Positions 17,432 to 26,592 of a stretch of 64,000 nt of DNA are shown piece by piece. Position 1 is the first letter of the stretch. Each line of letters starts with the position of its first letter. The notes under the pieces were generated by a model. It was not told the origin of the DNA, did no database searches, and saw only the letters and a program-made list of their open reading frames with translations. The DNA comes from Piscinibacter gummiphilus (GTDB lineage Bacteria; Pseudomonadota; Gammaproteobacteria; Burkholderiales; Burkholderiaceae_C). The translations under genes were made by a program, and so were the position numbers. The stretch covers positions 6,324,001 through 6,388,000 of the forward strand of contig NZ_CP015118.1 in assembly GCF_002116905.1 (NCBI RefSeq), read 5' to 3'.

Positions 17432-18953
17432 TCTCGAGCTGAACGCCGAACCCCCACAGGCGGGCGACGTGTTTCAACACCTCCTGGGCCCCATCGTGCA
17501 GCGGCCGGTCGTCGTGCTGCGTGTGGCGCAGCGTCAGCGAACGGTCGCCGCGCAGGTTCACGTTCCAGACCTGGATGTTGGGCTCGCGGCTGCCCAGGTC
17601 GTACTGGTGGGACAGGGCCTCTCGCACGCGCCGGTAGCCCTGCTCGTCGTGGATGGCCGACACCTCCAGCTCCGACTGCTTCTCGTCGTCGACGATGGCG
17701 AACAGGCGGAACTCGCGCATCAGGTTCGGCGAGAGGTACTGGCCGATGAAACTCTCGTCCTTGAAGTTGCGCATCGCGTGGTCGAGCGTCTCGAGCCAGT
17801 CGCTGCCCGCGATGTCCGGGAACCACTGGCGGTCTTCTTCCGTGGGGTTCTGGCAGATGCGCTTGATGTCGGTGTACATCGCGAAGCCGAGCGCGTACGG
17901 GTTGATGCCGCTGTAGCCACGGTCGCCCACGCGGGGCTGGTAGACCACGTTCGTGTGGGACTTGAGCCACTCGATCATGATGCCGTCGGTCAGGTGGCCG
18001 TCGTCGTACATGGTGTTGAGCAGGTGGTGGTGCCAGAACGTGGCCCACCCCTCGTTCATCACCTGCGTCTGGCGCTGCGGGTAGAAGTACTGCGCCACCT
18101 TGCGCACGATGCGCACGATCTCGCGCTGCCACGGTTCGAGCAGCGGCGCGTTCTTCTCGATGAAGTACAGCAGGTTCTCCTGCGGCTCCTCGGGGAAGCG
18201 GCGGGCGGTGGATTCCTCCGCGGCCTTCTCGGGCCGGGCGGGCAGGGTGCGCCACATGTCGTTGACCTGGCGCTGCGCGTAGGCCTCGCGGTCCTTGCGG
18301 TCGGCGAGCTCCTGCGCGAGCGACTTGCGGCTCGGGCGGCGGTAGCGGTCCACGCCGTGGTTCATCAGCGCGTGGCAGCTGTCGAGCAGGGCCTCGACCG
18401 CGTCGAGGCCGTGGCGCTCCTCGCAGTCGGCGACGTAGTTCTTCGCGTAGACGAGGTAGTCGATGATGGACGACGCATCCGTCCACATGCGGAACAGGTA
18501 GTTGCCCTTGAAGAAGCTGTTGTGGCCGTAGGCCGCGTGGGCGATCACGAGGGCCTGCATGCCCATCGTGTTCTCCTCCATCAGGTAGCTGATGCAGGGG
18601 TTGGAGTTGATGACGATCTCGTACGCGAGGCCCATGTGGCCGCGCCGGTAGTTCTTCTCGGTGGAGATGAACTCCTTGCCGTAGCTCCAGTGCCGGTAGT
18701 TCACCGGCATGCCGACGGACGCGTACGCATCCATCATCTGCTCGGCGGTGATGATCTCGAGCTGGTTCGGGTAGGTGTCGAGGCCGAAGCGTTCGGCCGT
18801 GGCCTTGATGCGCTCGTGGTAGCGCTCGATCAGCTCGAACGACCAGTCGCTGGGGGCGGGCAGGGGTTCGGCCGCCTTCGGCGGCGGGCGGATGTCGGCG
18901 GCGCGCATGGCGCGGCGCAGCATCGGATCGATGTCGGCGGGCACAGCACTCAT
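17373..18953 (-). CDS. spoVR: SpoVR family protein (YcgB-like)
   Basis: The 526-residue protein matches the SpoVR/YcgB family along its whole length, for example YPNQLEIITAEQMMDAYASV, HWSYGKEF, NPCISYLMEENTM, HAAYGHNSFFKGNYLF and NEGWATFWHHH. In Bacillus, SpoVR affects spore cortex formation; in non-spore-formers it is a conserved stationary-phase partner of PrkA and YeaH whose reaction is unknown. ATG 18953 overlaps the yeaH stop by 4 nt. The frame opens upstream of it, but only into yeaH coding sequence. Confidence 0.93.
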   Translation of the reverse strand: MSAVPADIDPMLRRAMRAADIRPPPKAAEPLPAPSDWSFELIERYHERIKATAERFGLDTYPNQLEIITAEQMMDAYASVGMPVNYRHWSYGKEFISTEKNYRRGHMGLAYEIVINSNPCISYLMEENTMGMQALVIAHAAYGHNSFFKGNYLFRMWTDASSIIDYLVYAKNYVADCEERHGLDAVEALLDSCHALMNHGVDRYRRPSRKSLAQELADRKDREAYAQRQVNDMWRTLPARPEKAAEESTARRFPEEPQENLLYFIEKNAPLLEPWQREIVRIVRKVAQYFYPQRQTQVMNEGWATFWHHHLLNTMYDDGHLTDGIMIEWLKSHTNVVYQPRVGDRGYSGINPYALGFAMYTDIKRICQNPTEEDRQWFPDIAGSDWLETLDHAMRNFKDESFIGQYLSPNLMREFRLFAIVDDEKQSELEVSAIHDEQGYRRVREALSHQYDLGSREPNIQVWNVNLRGDRSLTLRHTQHDDRPLHDGAQEVLKHVARLWGFGVQLESVNGTGDVTKRWSVPAPPP

Positions 18954-20221
18954 GCCGCGGCTCCTTCCTTCTTGAACAGATCGCGGAAGACCGGGTAGAT
19001 CTGGGAGGCCTCGGTCACCTTGCGGATCGCGAAGGCCTTCGAGTCGGCCGACAGCGCGCTGTATTCGTCCCACAGATTCTGCTCCTCCTCGGCCACCTGC
19101 ACATAGGCGAAGTAGCGGCAGAGCGGGAGGATGTTGTTGGCGAGCAGTTCGCGGCAGCGGCCGCTGTCGTGGTGCCAGTTGTCACCGTCGCTCGCCTGGG
19201 CGCCGTAGATGTTCCACTCGCTGGTGGGGTAGCGGGCGCGGGCGATCTCCTCCATCAGCACGAGGGCGCTCGACACCACGGTGCCGCCGGTCTCGGTGGA
19301 GTGGAAGAAGTTCTGCTCGTCCACCTCCTGGGCCTGCGTGTGGTGGCGGATGAAGACGATGTCGATGCGCTCGTAGTGCCGCGTCAGGAACAGGTACAGC
19401 AGGATGAAGAAGCGCTTGGCCAGGTCCTTGCGCGCCTCGTCCATGGAGCCGGAGACGTCCATCAGGCAGAACATCACCGCCTTGGCCGTGGGCACCGGCA
19501 CGCGCACGCGGCTGCGGTAGCGCAGGTCGATGGGGTCGAGGTAGGGGATGCGGCCGATGCGGGCGCGCAACACGGCGATGGCGGCCTCGACCTCGGCGAT
19601 GGCCTCGGTGTGGTCGCCGGCGGCCGTCTGCAGCTCGATGAGCCGCTCCTCGAGTGCGAGCAACTCGCGCCGGGCATCGGACCCGAGCGCGATGCGCCGG
19701 CCGATGGCCCCGCGCATGGAACGCACCACGTGCAGGTTGTTGGGCGTGCCGTCGCTGCTGTAGCCGGCACGGTGGGTCTTGAACTCGGGCGTCTCGGCGA
19801 GCGTGGTGCGGGCGAGGTTCGGCAACGCGAGGTCGTCGAAGAACACCTGCATGAACTCCTCCTTGGTGAGGTGGAAGACGAAGTCGTCGTCCCCCTCGCC
19901 GGAGTCGCTCGCCTGGCTGCCGCCCCCGCCACCCGCGCCACCCTTCGGGCGTTCGATGCGGTCACCCCGCACGTAGTCCTGGTTGCCGGGGTGCACCATC
20001 TCGCGCTTGCCGCCCTGGCCGTGGCCGAAGACGGGCTCGGCGATGTCGCGCCGGGGGATGTGGATGTCCTCCCCCTGCGCCATGTCGCGGATGCCGCGGC
20101 CGTCCACGGCCCGCTTCACCGCCTCGCGGATCTGGTCCTTGTGGCGGCGGAGGAACCGTTCGCGGTTGCCGATGGACTTGTTCTTGCCCGCGAGTCGTCG
20201 ATCGATGATCTGCTGGAACAT
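18950..20221 (-). CDS. yeaH: DUF444/YeaH family protein with von Willebrand A domain
   Basis: The 423-residue protein begins with the family signature IIDRRLAGKNKSIGNRERFL, has a glycine-rich linker at about 93-102 and a von Willebrand A domain with the MIDAS motif DVSGSM at 255-260. YeaH is co-expressed with the kinase YeaG/PrkA in enterobacteria during starvation and is thought to be its partner; the mechanism is not established. It lies 34 bp downstream of prkA and overlaps spoVR, so the three genes form an operon. Confidence 0.93.
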   Translation of the reverse strand: MFQQIIDRRLAGKNKSIGNRERFLRRHKDQIREAVKRAVDGRGIRDMAQGEDIHIPRRDIAEPVFGHGQGGKREMVHPGNQDYVRGDRIERPKGGAGGGGGSQASDSGEGDDDFVFHLTKEEFMQVFFDDLALPNLARTTLAETPEFKTHRAGYSSDGTPNNLHVVRSMRGAIGRRIALGSDARRELLALEERLIELQTAAGDHTEAIAEVEAAIAVLRARIGRIPYLDPIDLRYRSRVRVPVPTAKAVMFCLMDVSGSMDEARKDLAKRFFILLYLFLTRHYERIDIVFIRHHTQAQEVDEQNFFHSTETGGTVVSSALVLMEEIARARYPTSEWNIYGAQASDGDNWHHDSGRCRELLANNILPLCRYFAYVQVAEEEQNLWDEYSALSADSKAFAIRKVTEASQIYPVFRDLFKKEGAAA

Positions 20222-20255
20222 GCGACTCCTTCAGGTTGTCCGGGGATCCTCCGTG

Positions 20256-22178
20256 TCAGGAACTCTTGCGGACGCGCAGGTACCACTCGCAGAGCAGGCG
20301 GACCTGCTTCGGCGTGTAGCCCTTGGCCACCATGCGGGTGACGAAGTCCTCGTGCTTCTTCGCCTCGTCGGCGCTGGCCTTCGCGTTGAAGCTGATGACC
20401 GGCAGCAGTTCTTCCGTGTTCGAGAACATCTTCTTCTCGATCACCGTGCGCAGCTTCTCGTAGCTCGTCCACACCGGGTTGTTGCCCGCGTTGTTGGCCC
20501 GCGCGCGCAGCACGAAGTTGACGATCTCGTTGCGGAAGTCCTTCGGGTTCGCGATGCCGGCCGGCTTCTCGATCTTCTCGAGCTCGGCGTTCAGCGAGGC
20601 GCGGTCGAACACCTCGCCGGTGTCGGTGTCGCGGTACTCGTGGTCCTGGATCCAGTAGTCCGCGTACGTGACGTAGCGGTCGAAGATGTTCTGGCCGTAT
20701 TCGCTGTAGCTCTCGAGGTACGCGGTCTGGATCTCCTTGCCGATGAACTCGGCATAGCGGACGGCGAGGTGTTCCTTGATGAAGGCGAGGTACTTCTGCT
20801 CGACCTCGCTCGGGAACTGCTCGCGTTCGATCTGCTGCTCGAGCACGTACATCAGGTGCACGGGGTTGGCCGCGACCTCGGTGCTGTCGAAGTTGAAGAC
20901 CTTGCTGATGATCTTGAAGGCGAAGCGCGTGGAGATGCCGCTCATGCCTTCGTCGACCCCGGCGTAGTCGCGGTACTCCTGGAAGCTCTTCGCGCGCGGG
21001 TCGGTGTCCTTCAGGTTTTCACCGTCGTACACCAGCATCTTGGAATAGAGGCTCGAGTTCTCGGGCTCCTTCAGGCGCGTGAGCACGGCGAACTGGCTCA
21101 TCATCTTGAGCGTGCCCGGCGCGCACGTGGCCTGCGACAGCGACGAGCCGCGCAGCAGCTTCTCGTAGATCTTGACCTCTTCGCTCACCCGCAGGCAGTA
21201 CGGCACCTTCACGATGTAGATGCGGTCGAGGAAGGCCTCGTTGTTCTTGTTGTTGCGGAAGGTCTTCCACTCGCTCTCGTTGCTGTGGGCCAGCACCACG
21301 CCGTCGAACGGGATGGCGCCGAAGCCTTCGGTGCCCTTGTAGTTGCCTTCCTGCGTGGCGGTGAGCAGCGGGTGCAGCACCTTGATGGGCGCCTTGAACA
21401 TTTCCACGAACTCGAGCAGGCCCTGGTTCGCGAGGCACAGGCCGCCGGAGTAGCTGTAGGCATCCGGGTCGTCCTGGGCGAAGGTCTCGAGCTTGCGGAT
21501 GTCGACCTTGCCGACCAGCGAGCTGATGTCCTGGTTGTTCTCGTCACCCGGCTCGGTCTTCGCGATGCCCACCTGCTTGAGCACCGACGGGTAACGCTTC
21601 ACGACGCGGAACTTGCGGATGTCGCCGCCGTATTCGTCGAGGCGCTTCACGGCCCAGGGCGACAGCACGCGCTGGAGGTAGCGGCGCGGGATGCCGTATT
21701 CCTTCTCGAGGATGGGACCGTCTTCGATCGCGTCGAACAGGCCCAGCGGTGTCTCGTTCACCGGCGAGCCCTTGATGGCGTAGAAGGGCACTTCCTGCAT
21801 CAGCGACTTGAGGCGTTCGGCAATGGAGGACTTGCCGCCGCCCACGGGGCCGAGCAGGTAGAGGATCTGCTTCTTCTCTTCGAGGCCTTGCGCCGCGTGG
21901 CGGAAGTACGAGACGACCTGTTCGATCGCGTCTTCCATGCCGTAGAACTCGGCGAAGGCCGGGTAGACCTTGATCACCTTGTTGGCGAACAGGCGGGACA
22001 GGCGCGGGTCGTTGCGCGTGTCGATGGTCTGGGGCTCGCCGATCGCCTTGAGCATGCGTTCGGCGGCAGTGGCATAGGCCACGGGATTGCGCTTGCACTC
22101 GGCGAGGTACTCTTCGAGAGAGAGTTCCTCTTCCCGCGTGCGTTCGAAACGGGCGGTGAAATGGCTGATCACATCCAT
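20256..22178 (-). CDS. prkA: PrkA family serine protein kinase / AAA protein (YeaG-like)
   Basis: The 640-residue protein carries an AAA-type ATPase domain with Walker A at about 110-117 (GPVGGGKS) and the PrkA C-terminal region. Conserved blocks include RMLKAIGEPQTIDT, SPWAVKRLDEYGGDI, HPLLTATQEGNY and RNEIVNFVLRARA. Relatives phosphorylate themselves and regulate stationary-phase and stress adaptation; recent work on relatives also points to AAA protease activity. It is the first gene of prkA-yeaH-spoVR and has a 420-bp non-coding region upstream, room for complex promoter control. Confidence 0.95.
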   Translation of the reverse strand: MDVISHFTARFERTREEELSLEEYLAECKRNPVAYATAAERMLKAIGEPQTIDTRNDPRLSRLFANKVIKVYPAFAEFYGMEDAIEQVVSYFRHAAQGLEEKKQILYLLGPVGGGKSSIAERLKSLMQEVPFYAIKGSPVNETPLGLFDAIEDGPILEKEYGIPRRYLQRVLSPWAVKRLDEYGGDIRKFRVVKRYPSVLKQVGIAKTEPGDENNQDISSLVGKVDIRKLETFAQDDPDAYSYSGGLCLANQGLLEFVEMFKAPIKVLHPLLTATQEGNYKGTEGFGAIPFDGVVLAHSNESEWKTFRNNKNNEAFLDRIYIVKVPYCLRVSEEVKIYEKLLRGSSLSQATCAPGTLKMMSQFAVLTRLKEPENSSLYSKMLVYDGENLKDTDPRAKSFQEYRDYAGVDEGMSGISTRFAFKIISKVFNFDSTEVAANPVHLMYVLEQQIEREQFPSEVEQKYLAFIKEHLAVRYAEFIGKEIQTAYLESYSEYGQNIFDRYVTYADYWIQDHEYRDTDTGEVFDRASLNAELEKIEKPAGIANPKDFRNEIVNFVLRARANNAGNNPVWTSYEKLRTVIEKKMFSNTEELLPVISFNAKASADEAKKHEDFVTRMVAKGYTPKQVRLLCEWYLRVRKSS

Positions 22179-22409
22179 GCTGACCTCCTAGCATCAGGAC
22201 AACCGTGCGGAGGGGCCACCTCTGCACCGTTGGGGGAAGTTCTGATGAAGCCCGTGGTGGGGGACTCCATCAGAGCTTTCCTTCAGGGTCGGCTCAGTTC
22301 ATGTCGTTCAGTCGATTCCGTTCGGCGGTGTCTCCGGGTTCGGCTTTCGTTTCGCGTGCTTCCGTTTTACCAAGTTTGCTCAAGCTTCGGTGATCGTGGT
22401 GACCATGAT

Positions 22410-22430
22410 GCCCCCATAAGCGGGGCTTTT
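22410..22430 (+). terminator. Short intrinsic-terminator-like hairpin in the parB-prkA gap
   Basis: A five-base GC stem (GCCCC at 22410-22414, GGGGC at 22422-22426) is followed by TTTT. It points along the plus strand, where no gene lies upstream, so it may end a small RNA or be chance. Confidence 0.3.
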
Positions 22431-22451
22431 GCACAACTGATGCACAACTGA
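22430..22451. repeat. Tandem direct repeat of TGCACAACTGA
   Basis: Two perfect, adjacent copies of an 11-mer (22430-22440 and 22441-22451) lie about 255 bp upstream of prkA. They could be binding sites for a regulator of the prkA operon, or a replication slippage product. No known factor is recognised. Confidence 0.5.
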
Positions 22452-22598
22452 TCGCGGCTTACCTTATGAGCAGTGTGCATCCATCTGCGAATCGGCGCAT
22501 GCTGCGAATGAGTGAGCCACGGACACGGGCGGAGTTCCCTCGGTGAATGCGCTGTCAACCGCCCGCGGCCTGCTCGCTCACGGTTCCTGTAGCACGTG

Positions 22599-23492
22599 TC
22601 ATTCCTGCTTCAGGCCGAGCTTGATCAACAGGCCATTGAGCTCGTCGAGCGAACCGAACTGGATGGCCACCTCACCCTGTTCGCCACGCTTGGTGCGCTT
22701 CTTCACGCGGATCTCCACCGCGGCCGTGAGCGTGTCGGACAGCTCCTCCTCGATGCGGGCGATGTCGCGCGGCTTTTCCTTCGCGACCCGGATCAGCGGC
22801 TGCTGGCGGCCGGCCACGGCACGGGTGACGAGCTTCTCGGCATCGCGCACGCTGAGCTTGCGGGCCACGATCTCGCCCGCGCTCAGGATCTGCTGTGCAC
22901 CATCGAGCGGCAGCAGGGCACGGGCATGGCCCATGTCGAGGTCGCCGGCCATCAGCATCTGCTGCACGGGTTCGGCGAGGTTGAGCAGGCGCAACAGGTT
23001 GCTGGCGGCGCTGCGCGAGCGGCCCACGGCCTGTGCCGCCTGCTCGTGCGTGAGGTGGAACTCGTTGACGAGGCGGGCGATGCCCTGGGCCTCTTCGAGC
23101 GGGTTCAGGTCTTCGCGCTGGATGTTCTCGATGAGCGCCATGGCCGCGGCGGACTCGTCGGGCACCTCGCGCACCAGCACGGGCACCTCGTCGAGGCCGG
23201 CCAGCTTGGCCGCGCGCGAGCGGCGTTCGCCCGCGATGATCTCGAACTTGTTCGGGCCCACCGGCCGCACGAGGATGGGCTGCATGATGCCCTGCGCGCG
23301 GATGCTCTCGGCCAGCTCGTAGAGCGAGCCTTCGTCCATGCGCGTGCGCGGCTGGTACTTGCCGGGCTGCAGCTGCGTGAGCTTCAGCGTGCGGGGCGTG
23401 CCGTCGTCGGCGGGGATGGGAACGTCGCTGACTTTGGGGCCGAGCAGTGCTTCGAGGCCGAGGCCGAGGCCTTTGGGTTTCTTGGTGACCAT
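22599..23492 (-). CDS. parB: Chromosome partitioning protein ParB
   Basis: ParB binds parS, uses CTP to slide and spread on DNA, and loads SMC near the origin. The 297-residue protein has the KKPKGLGLGLEALLG N-terminus that contacts ParA, the ParB/Srx CTPase domain with GERRSRAA, the helix-turn-helix (THEQAAQAVGRSRSAASNLL) and a C-terminal dimerisation domain. Three parS-like sites lie 3-5 kb away in rsmG and mnmG. parA is not adjacent: a hydrolase gene and the opposite-strand argC lie between them. Confidence 0.96.
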   Translation of the reverse strand: MVTKKPKGLGLGLEALLGPKVSDVPIPADDGTPRTLKLTQLQPGKYQPRTRMDEGSLYELAESIRAQGIMQPILVRPVGPNKFEIIAGERRSRAAKLAGLDEVPVLVREVPDESAAAMALIENIQREDLNPLEEAQGIARLVNEFHLTHEQAAQAVGRSRSAASNLLRLLNLAEPVQQMLMAGDLDMGHARALLPLDGAQQILSAGEIVARKLSVRDAEKLVTRAVAGRQQPLIRVAKEKPRDIARIEEELSDTLTAAVEIRVKKRTKRGEQGEVAIQFGSLDELNGLLIKLGLKQE

Positions 23493-23513
23493 GCGCGCAT
23501 TCTCGTTGATCGA

Positions 23514-24080
23514 TCAGGCCCGTTCCGCCAGGGACTGCAGCAATTCGCGTCCTTCGGGCCAGGCCGCGAGACCCGAATCGCCGTTGATGTGGCCCCGCGC
23601 GCCCACCGCGACGGTCGTGGCGCCCCAGGCCGCGGCCATCTGCAGCGCACGCGGTGCGGTGCAGTACGGGTCGTCGTCGCTGTAGACCACGGTGGCGGGG
23701 AAGGGCAGCGGGCGGCGCACGATGCTGCGCCACGTGGCGAGTTGCGGGGGCAGGTCGTCGCGGTCGAGGTCGGGCGGGGCGACCAGCAGCGCGCCCGCCA
23801 CGCGGCCCGCGTGCTGCGAGTGCCCGGCCCATGCGGCGGCCAGGTGGCAGCCGAGACTGTGTCCCACGAGCAACACCGGGCCCGGCTCGGCGAGCACGGC
23901 CTGTTCGAGCTGGCTCATCCAGTCGCCCCGTTTCGGCCAGTGCCAGTCGTCCTGTTCCACGCGGGTGTCGCCGTGAGCGGCCTCCCACAGCGTCTGCCAG
24001 TGGTCCGGACCGGAGTTGAGCCACCCCGGCAGAAGAAGCACGCGGCGTGCGGGCTTCGCATCATTGTCACGATCGGTCAT
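23514..24080 (-). CDS. RBBP9/YdeN-type serine hydrolase
   Basis: The 188-residue alpha/beta hydrolase has the RBBP9 pattern: LLPGWLNSGPDHWQ, nucleophile elbow GHSLGC, acidic residue in SDDDPYC and catalytic His in GHINGDSG. Such small serine hydrolases have unclear natural substrates. It starts 21 bp upstream of parB on the same strand and probably shares its transcript. It diverges from argC with 45 bp between starts. Confidence 0.85.
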   Translation of the reverse strand: MTDRDNDAKPARRVLLLPGWLNSGPDHWQTLWEAAHGDTRVEQDDWHWPKRGDWMSQLEQAVLAEPGPVLLVGHSLGCHLAAAWAGHSQHAGRVAGALLVAPPDLDRDDLPPQLATWRSIVRRPLPFPATVVYSDDDPYCTAPRALQMAAAWGATTVAVGARGHINGDSGLAAWPEGRELLQSLAERA

Positions 24081-24125
24081 CGGCGTGGCTTATCCTTCAC
24101 GACTCAGCAAACGAGGAAATCGACC

Positions 24126-25067
24126 ATGAAGTATCGGGTGTTTGTCGACGGGCAAGAAGGCACCACCGGCCTGCGCATCAACGAGTACCTGGCCGCGCGC
24201 CAGGACATCGAGGTGCTCCGCATCGACCCCGACCGCCGCAAGGACCCCGCCGAACGTGCCCGCCTGCTCAACGCGGCGGACGTCGCGTTCCTGTGCCTGC
24301 CCGACGCCGCGTCGCGCGAGGCGGTGTCGCTCATCACCAACCCCAACACGTGCGTGATCGACGCCAGCACGGCGTTCCGCACCGCCCCGGGCTGGGCCTT
24401 CGGCCTGCCCGAGCTGGCCCCGGAACAGCGCGACCTGATCCGCAAGACCAAGCGCATCGCGAACCCGGGCTGCCACGCCACGGCGTTCATCCTGCTGCTG
24501 CGCCCGCTGGTCGATGCCGGCCTGATCCCGGCCAACACGCCCATCAGCGCGACGTCCATCACCGGCTATTCCGGCGGCGGCAAGAAGATGATCGAGGAGT
24601 ACGAGGCCGGCAACAACCCGACGCTGGACGCGCCGCGCCCGTACGCGCTGGGCCTCGCGCACAAGCACCTGCCCGAGATGACGGCCCACACCGGCCTGCT
24701 CTCCACGCCGGTGTTCATGCCCATCGTGGGCCCGTTCCTCAAGGGTCTGGCGGTGAGTGTGCCCTTGCATTTGTCGCAACTGCCGGCCGGTGTCACCGCC
24801 GAGAAGCTGCAGGAGGCCTTCGCGAAACGCTATGCCGGCGAGCGGTTCATCCGCGTCATGCCGGTGCGTGACCCCGCCACGCTGGCCAACGGCTTCTTCG
24901 ACGCCCAGGCCAACAACGACACCAACCAGGTCGACATCTTCGTGTTCGGCAACGAGACGCAGGTGGTGCTCATCGCCCGCCTGGACAACCTGGGCAAGGG
25001 CGCCAGCGGTGCGGCGGTGCAGTCGATGAACGTGCACCTGGGTGTGGACGAGGGGCTGGGCCTTTAA
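24126..25067 (+). CDS. argC: N-acetyl-gamma-glutamyl-phosphate reductase (type 2)
   Basis: ArgC reduces N-acetylglutamyl phosphate to the semialdehyde in arginine synthesis with NADPH. The 313-residue length and the sequence (VFVDGQEGTTGLRINEYL, nucleophile Cys in NPGCHATAF, HKHLPEM near the C-terminal half) fit the short type 2 family. ATG 24126 follows a GAGG-like site; the open frame upstream is not coding. It stands alone on the plus strand between parB-side and parA genes, and ends at a REP-like terminator palindrome. Confidence 0.94.
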   Translation: MKYRVFVDGQEGTTGLRINEYLAARQDIEVLRIDPDRRKDPAERARLLNAADVAFLCLPDAASREAVSLITNPNTCVIDASTAFRTAPGWAFGLPELAPEQRDLIRKTKRIANPGCHATAFILLLRPLVDAGLIPANTPISATSITGYSGGGKKMIEEYEAGNNPTLDAPRPYALGLAHKHLPEMTAHTGLLSTPVFMPIVGPFLKGLAVSVPLHLSQLPAGVTAEKLQEAFAKRYAGERFIRVMPVRDPATLANGFFDAQANNDTNQVDIFVFGNETQVVLIARLDNLGKGASGAAVQSMNVHLGVDEGLGL

Positions 25068-25076
25068 AGCAGCAGC

Positions 25077-25140
25077 GTCATCCCGGCGAAGGCCGGGACC
25101 CTGTGCGGAGGCCGAAGGTCCCGGCCTTCGCCGGGACGAC
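25077..25140. repeat. REP-like long palindrome between argC and parA
   Basis: Arms 25077-25100 and 25117-25140 (24 nt, one mismatch) contain TCCCGGCGAAGGCCGGGACC and its complement around a 16-nt loop. It lies between convergent genes and probably works as a two-way transcription stop. A near-identical element lies at 62170-62241, so this is a dispersed repeat. Confidence 0.75.
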
Positions 25141-25145
25141 GATGC

Positions 25146-25931
25146 TTACGCCGGCACCGCCGGCGCCGGCTGCTGGACCCGCTCCACCATCTCGCGGGCG
25201 AAGTCGATGAAGGCCAGCGCCCCCTTCGACGCCGGATCGAACACCACGCCCGGCAGCCCATAGCTGGGCGCCTCGGCCAGGCGCACGTTGCGCGGGATCA
25301 CGGTGTTGAACACCTTGTCCGCGAAGTGCGTCTTGAGCTGGTCGCTCACCTGCTGCTGCAGCGTGATGCGCGGGTCGAACATCACCCGCAGCAGGCCGAT
25401 CAGCTGCAGGTCCGGGTTCAGGTTCGCGTGCACCTGCTTGATGGTATTGACGAGGTCGCTCAGGCCTTCGAGCGCGAAGTACTCGCACTGCATCGGCACC
25501 AGCACACCGTGGGCGCTGCACAGGCCGTTCAGGGTCAGCAGGCTCAGCGACGGCGGGCAGTCGATCAGCACGAAGTCGTACTGGTCGCTCACCGCTTCCA
25601 GCGCGCCCTTGAGCCGGCGGTCGCGGCGCTCCAGCCCCACCAGGTCGACCTCGGCACCGGCCAGCTCCCGGTTCGCACCCAGCACGTCGTAGCCCACCTG
25701 TTCGCTGTGCTGCTTCGCTTCGGCGATGGACGCGCTTTCCAGCAGCACGTCGTACACGGTCAGCGGCAGGGCCCGCTTGTCGACGCCCGAGCCCATCGTG
25801 GCATTGCCCTGCGGGTCGAGGTCGACGATCAGCACCCGCTGCCCGATCTTGGCGAGGCCCGCGGCGAGGTTCACGGTGGTGGTCGTCTTGCCGACGCCGC
25901 CTTTTTGGTTCGCGACACAGAAGATGCGCAT
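25146..25931 (-). CDS. parA: Chromosome partitioning ATPase ParA/Soj
   Basis: ParA ATPase binds nucleoid DNA and pulls ParB-parS complexes apart. The 261-residue protein has the deviant Walker A motif KGGVGKTT at about 10-17, Walker A' LIVDLDPQGNAT and Walker B FVLIDCPPS. There is no N-terminal DNA-binding extension, as expected for chromosomal Soj. It lies 40 bp downstream of the lysE-type gene in the mnmG-rsmG-lysE-parA row, a usual order in this order of bacteria. Confidence 0.97.
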   Translation of the reverse strand: MRIFCVANQKGGVGKTTTTVNLAAGLAKIGQRVLIVDLDPQGNATMGSGVDKRALPLTVYDVLLESASIAEAKQHSEQVGYDVLGANRELAGAEVDLVGLERRDRRLKGALEAVSDQYDFVLIDCPPSLSLLTLNGLCSAHGVLVPMQCEYFALEGLSDLVNTIKQVHANLNPDLQLIGLLRVMFDPRITLQQQVSDQLKTHFADKVFNTVIPRNVRLAEAPSYGLPGVVFDPASKGALAFIDFAREMVERVQQPAPAVPA

Positions 25932-25971
25932 GGGAGGTTCCAGGGGTCGGGCGAGGGGAGGGATTCTTCGA

Positions 25972-26592
25972 TCAGTTCGTGGTCAGGCGGATGCCGAAGG
26001 CCACGAGGCACAGGCCGGCCACACGCTGCAGCCACTTTGACAGGCGCCGGTGCGCCTTCACCTTCGCCGACACCGCGTGCGCGAAGGCGCACAGGGTCAG
26101 GCAGTAGGCGATGGTGATCAGCGCGATGGTCGCCGCCATCGCGGCAAAGGTGACCAGGCCGCGGTGGGTCGTCGGGTTGATGAACAGCGGGAAAAAGGCC
26201 ATGTAGAAGACGATGGCCTTCGGGTTCAGCAACGTGATCAGGAATCCCTGGCGGGCGTAGTGCCGCGGTTCGATGTGGACGGGCGAACGGGTGCTGCCTT
26301 CCTTCGCGAAGATCAGGTTCAGGCCGATCCAGACCAGGTAGGCGGCACCACCGTACTGAACCACCTTGAATGCCACCGGGTGCGAGGCCAGCAGGGCAGC
26401 GACGCCGGCCACCGCCAGCCACAGCAGCACCTGGTCGCCACACATCACGCCGAAGGTGCAGCCGGCACCGGCCCGGAAGCCGCCCTTGCCGGTGGACGTC
26501 AGCAGCGCGAAGGTGCCCGGGCCGGGCAGGGCGAGGAACAGCAGGACGGCGGCGCAGAAGGAGCCGTAGTCCGAAATGCCGAAGACGTTCAT
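25972..26592 (-). CDS. LysE/RhtB family amino-acid exporter
   Basis: The 206-residue membrane protein has the LysE/RhtB pattern: LLFLALPGPGTFALLTSTGKGG at the first helix pair (quoted partly), GGAAYLVWIGLNLI in the middle and the conserved NPKAIVFYMAFFPLF. About six membrane helices are expected. It exports an amino acid or related metabolite; the substrate cannot be read from sequence. ATG 26592 overlaps the rsmG stop by 4 nt; the open frame continues upstream only into rsmG. Confidence 0.88.
   Translation of the reverse strand: MNVFGISDYGSFCAAVLLFLALPGPGTFALLTSTGKGGFRAGAGCTFGVMCGDQVLLWLAVAGVAALLASHPVAFKVVQYGGAAYLVWIGLNLIFAKEGSTRSPVHIEPRHYARQGFLITLLNPKAIVFYMAFFPLFINPTTHRGLVTFAAMAATIALITIAYCLTLCAFAHAVSAKVKAHRRLSKWLQRVAGLCLVAFGIRLTTN

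Larger units (their letters stand above)
22179..22598. other. Non-coding gap between parB and prkA
   Basis: This 420-bp stretch has no convincing gene; the short frames have no family match. It should hold the prkA promoter(s) on the minus strand and the 3' end of parB. Visible structures are a plus-strand terminator-like hairpin near 22410, a tandem 11-mer beginning at 22430, and an imperfect inverted repeat TCTGATG...CATCAGA around 22241-22275 close to the prkA start. No sigma-54 element with correct spacing was found by eye. Confidence 0.6.

Noticed and set aside
22367..22558. A 63-residue frame in the parB-prkA gap
   Set aside because: No ribosome site, no conserved motif and biased composition; treated as non-coding.
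22500..22560. Sigma-54 type promoter for prkA
   Set aside because: A GG...GC pair exists on the minus strand but its spacing is off by one base.
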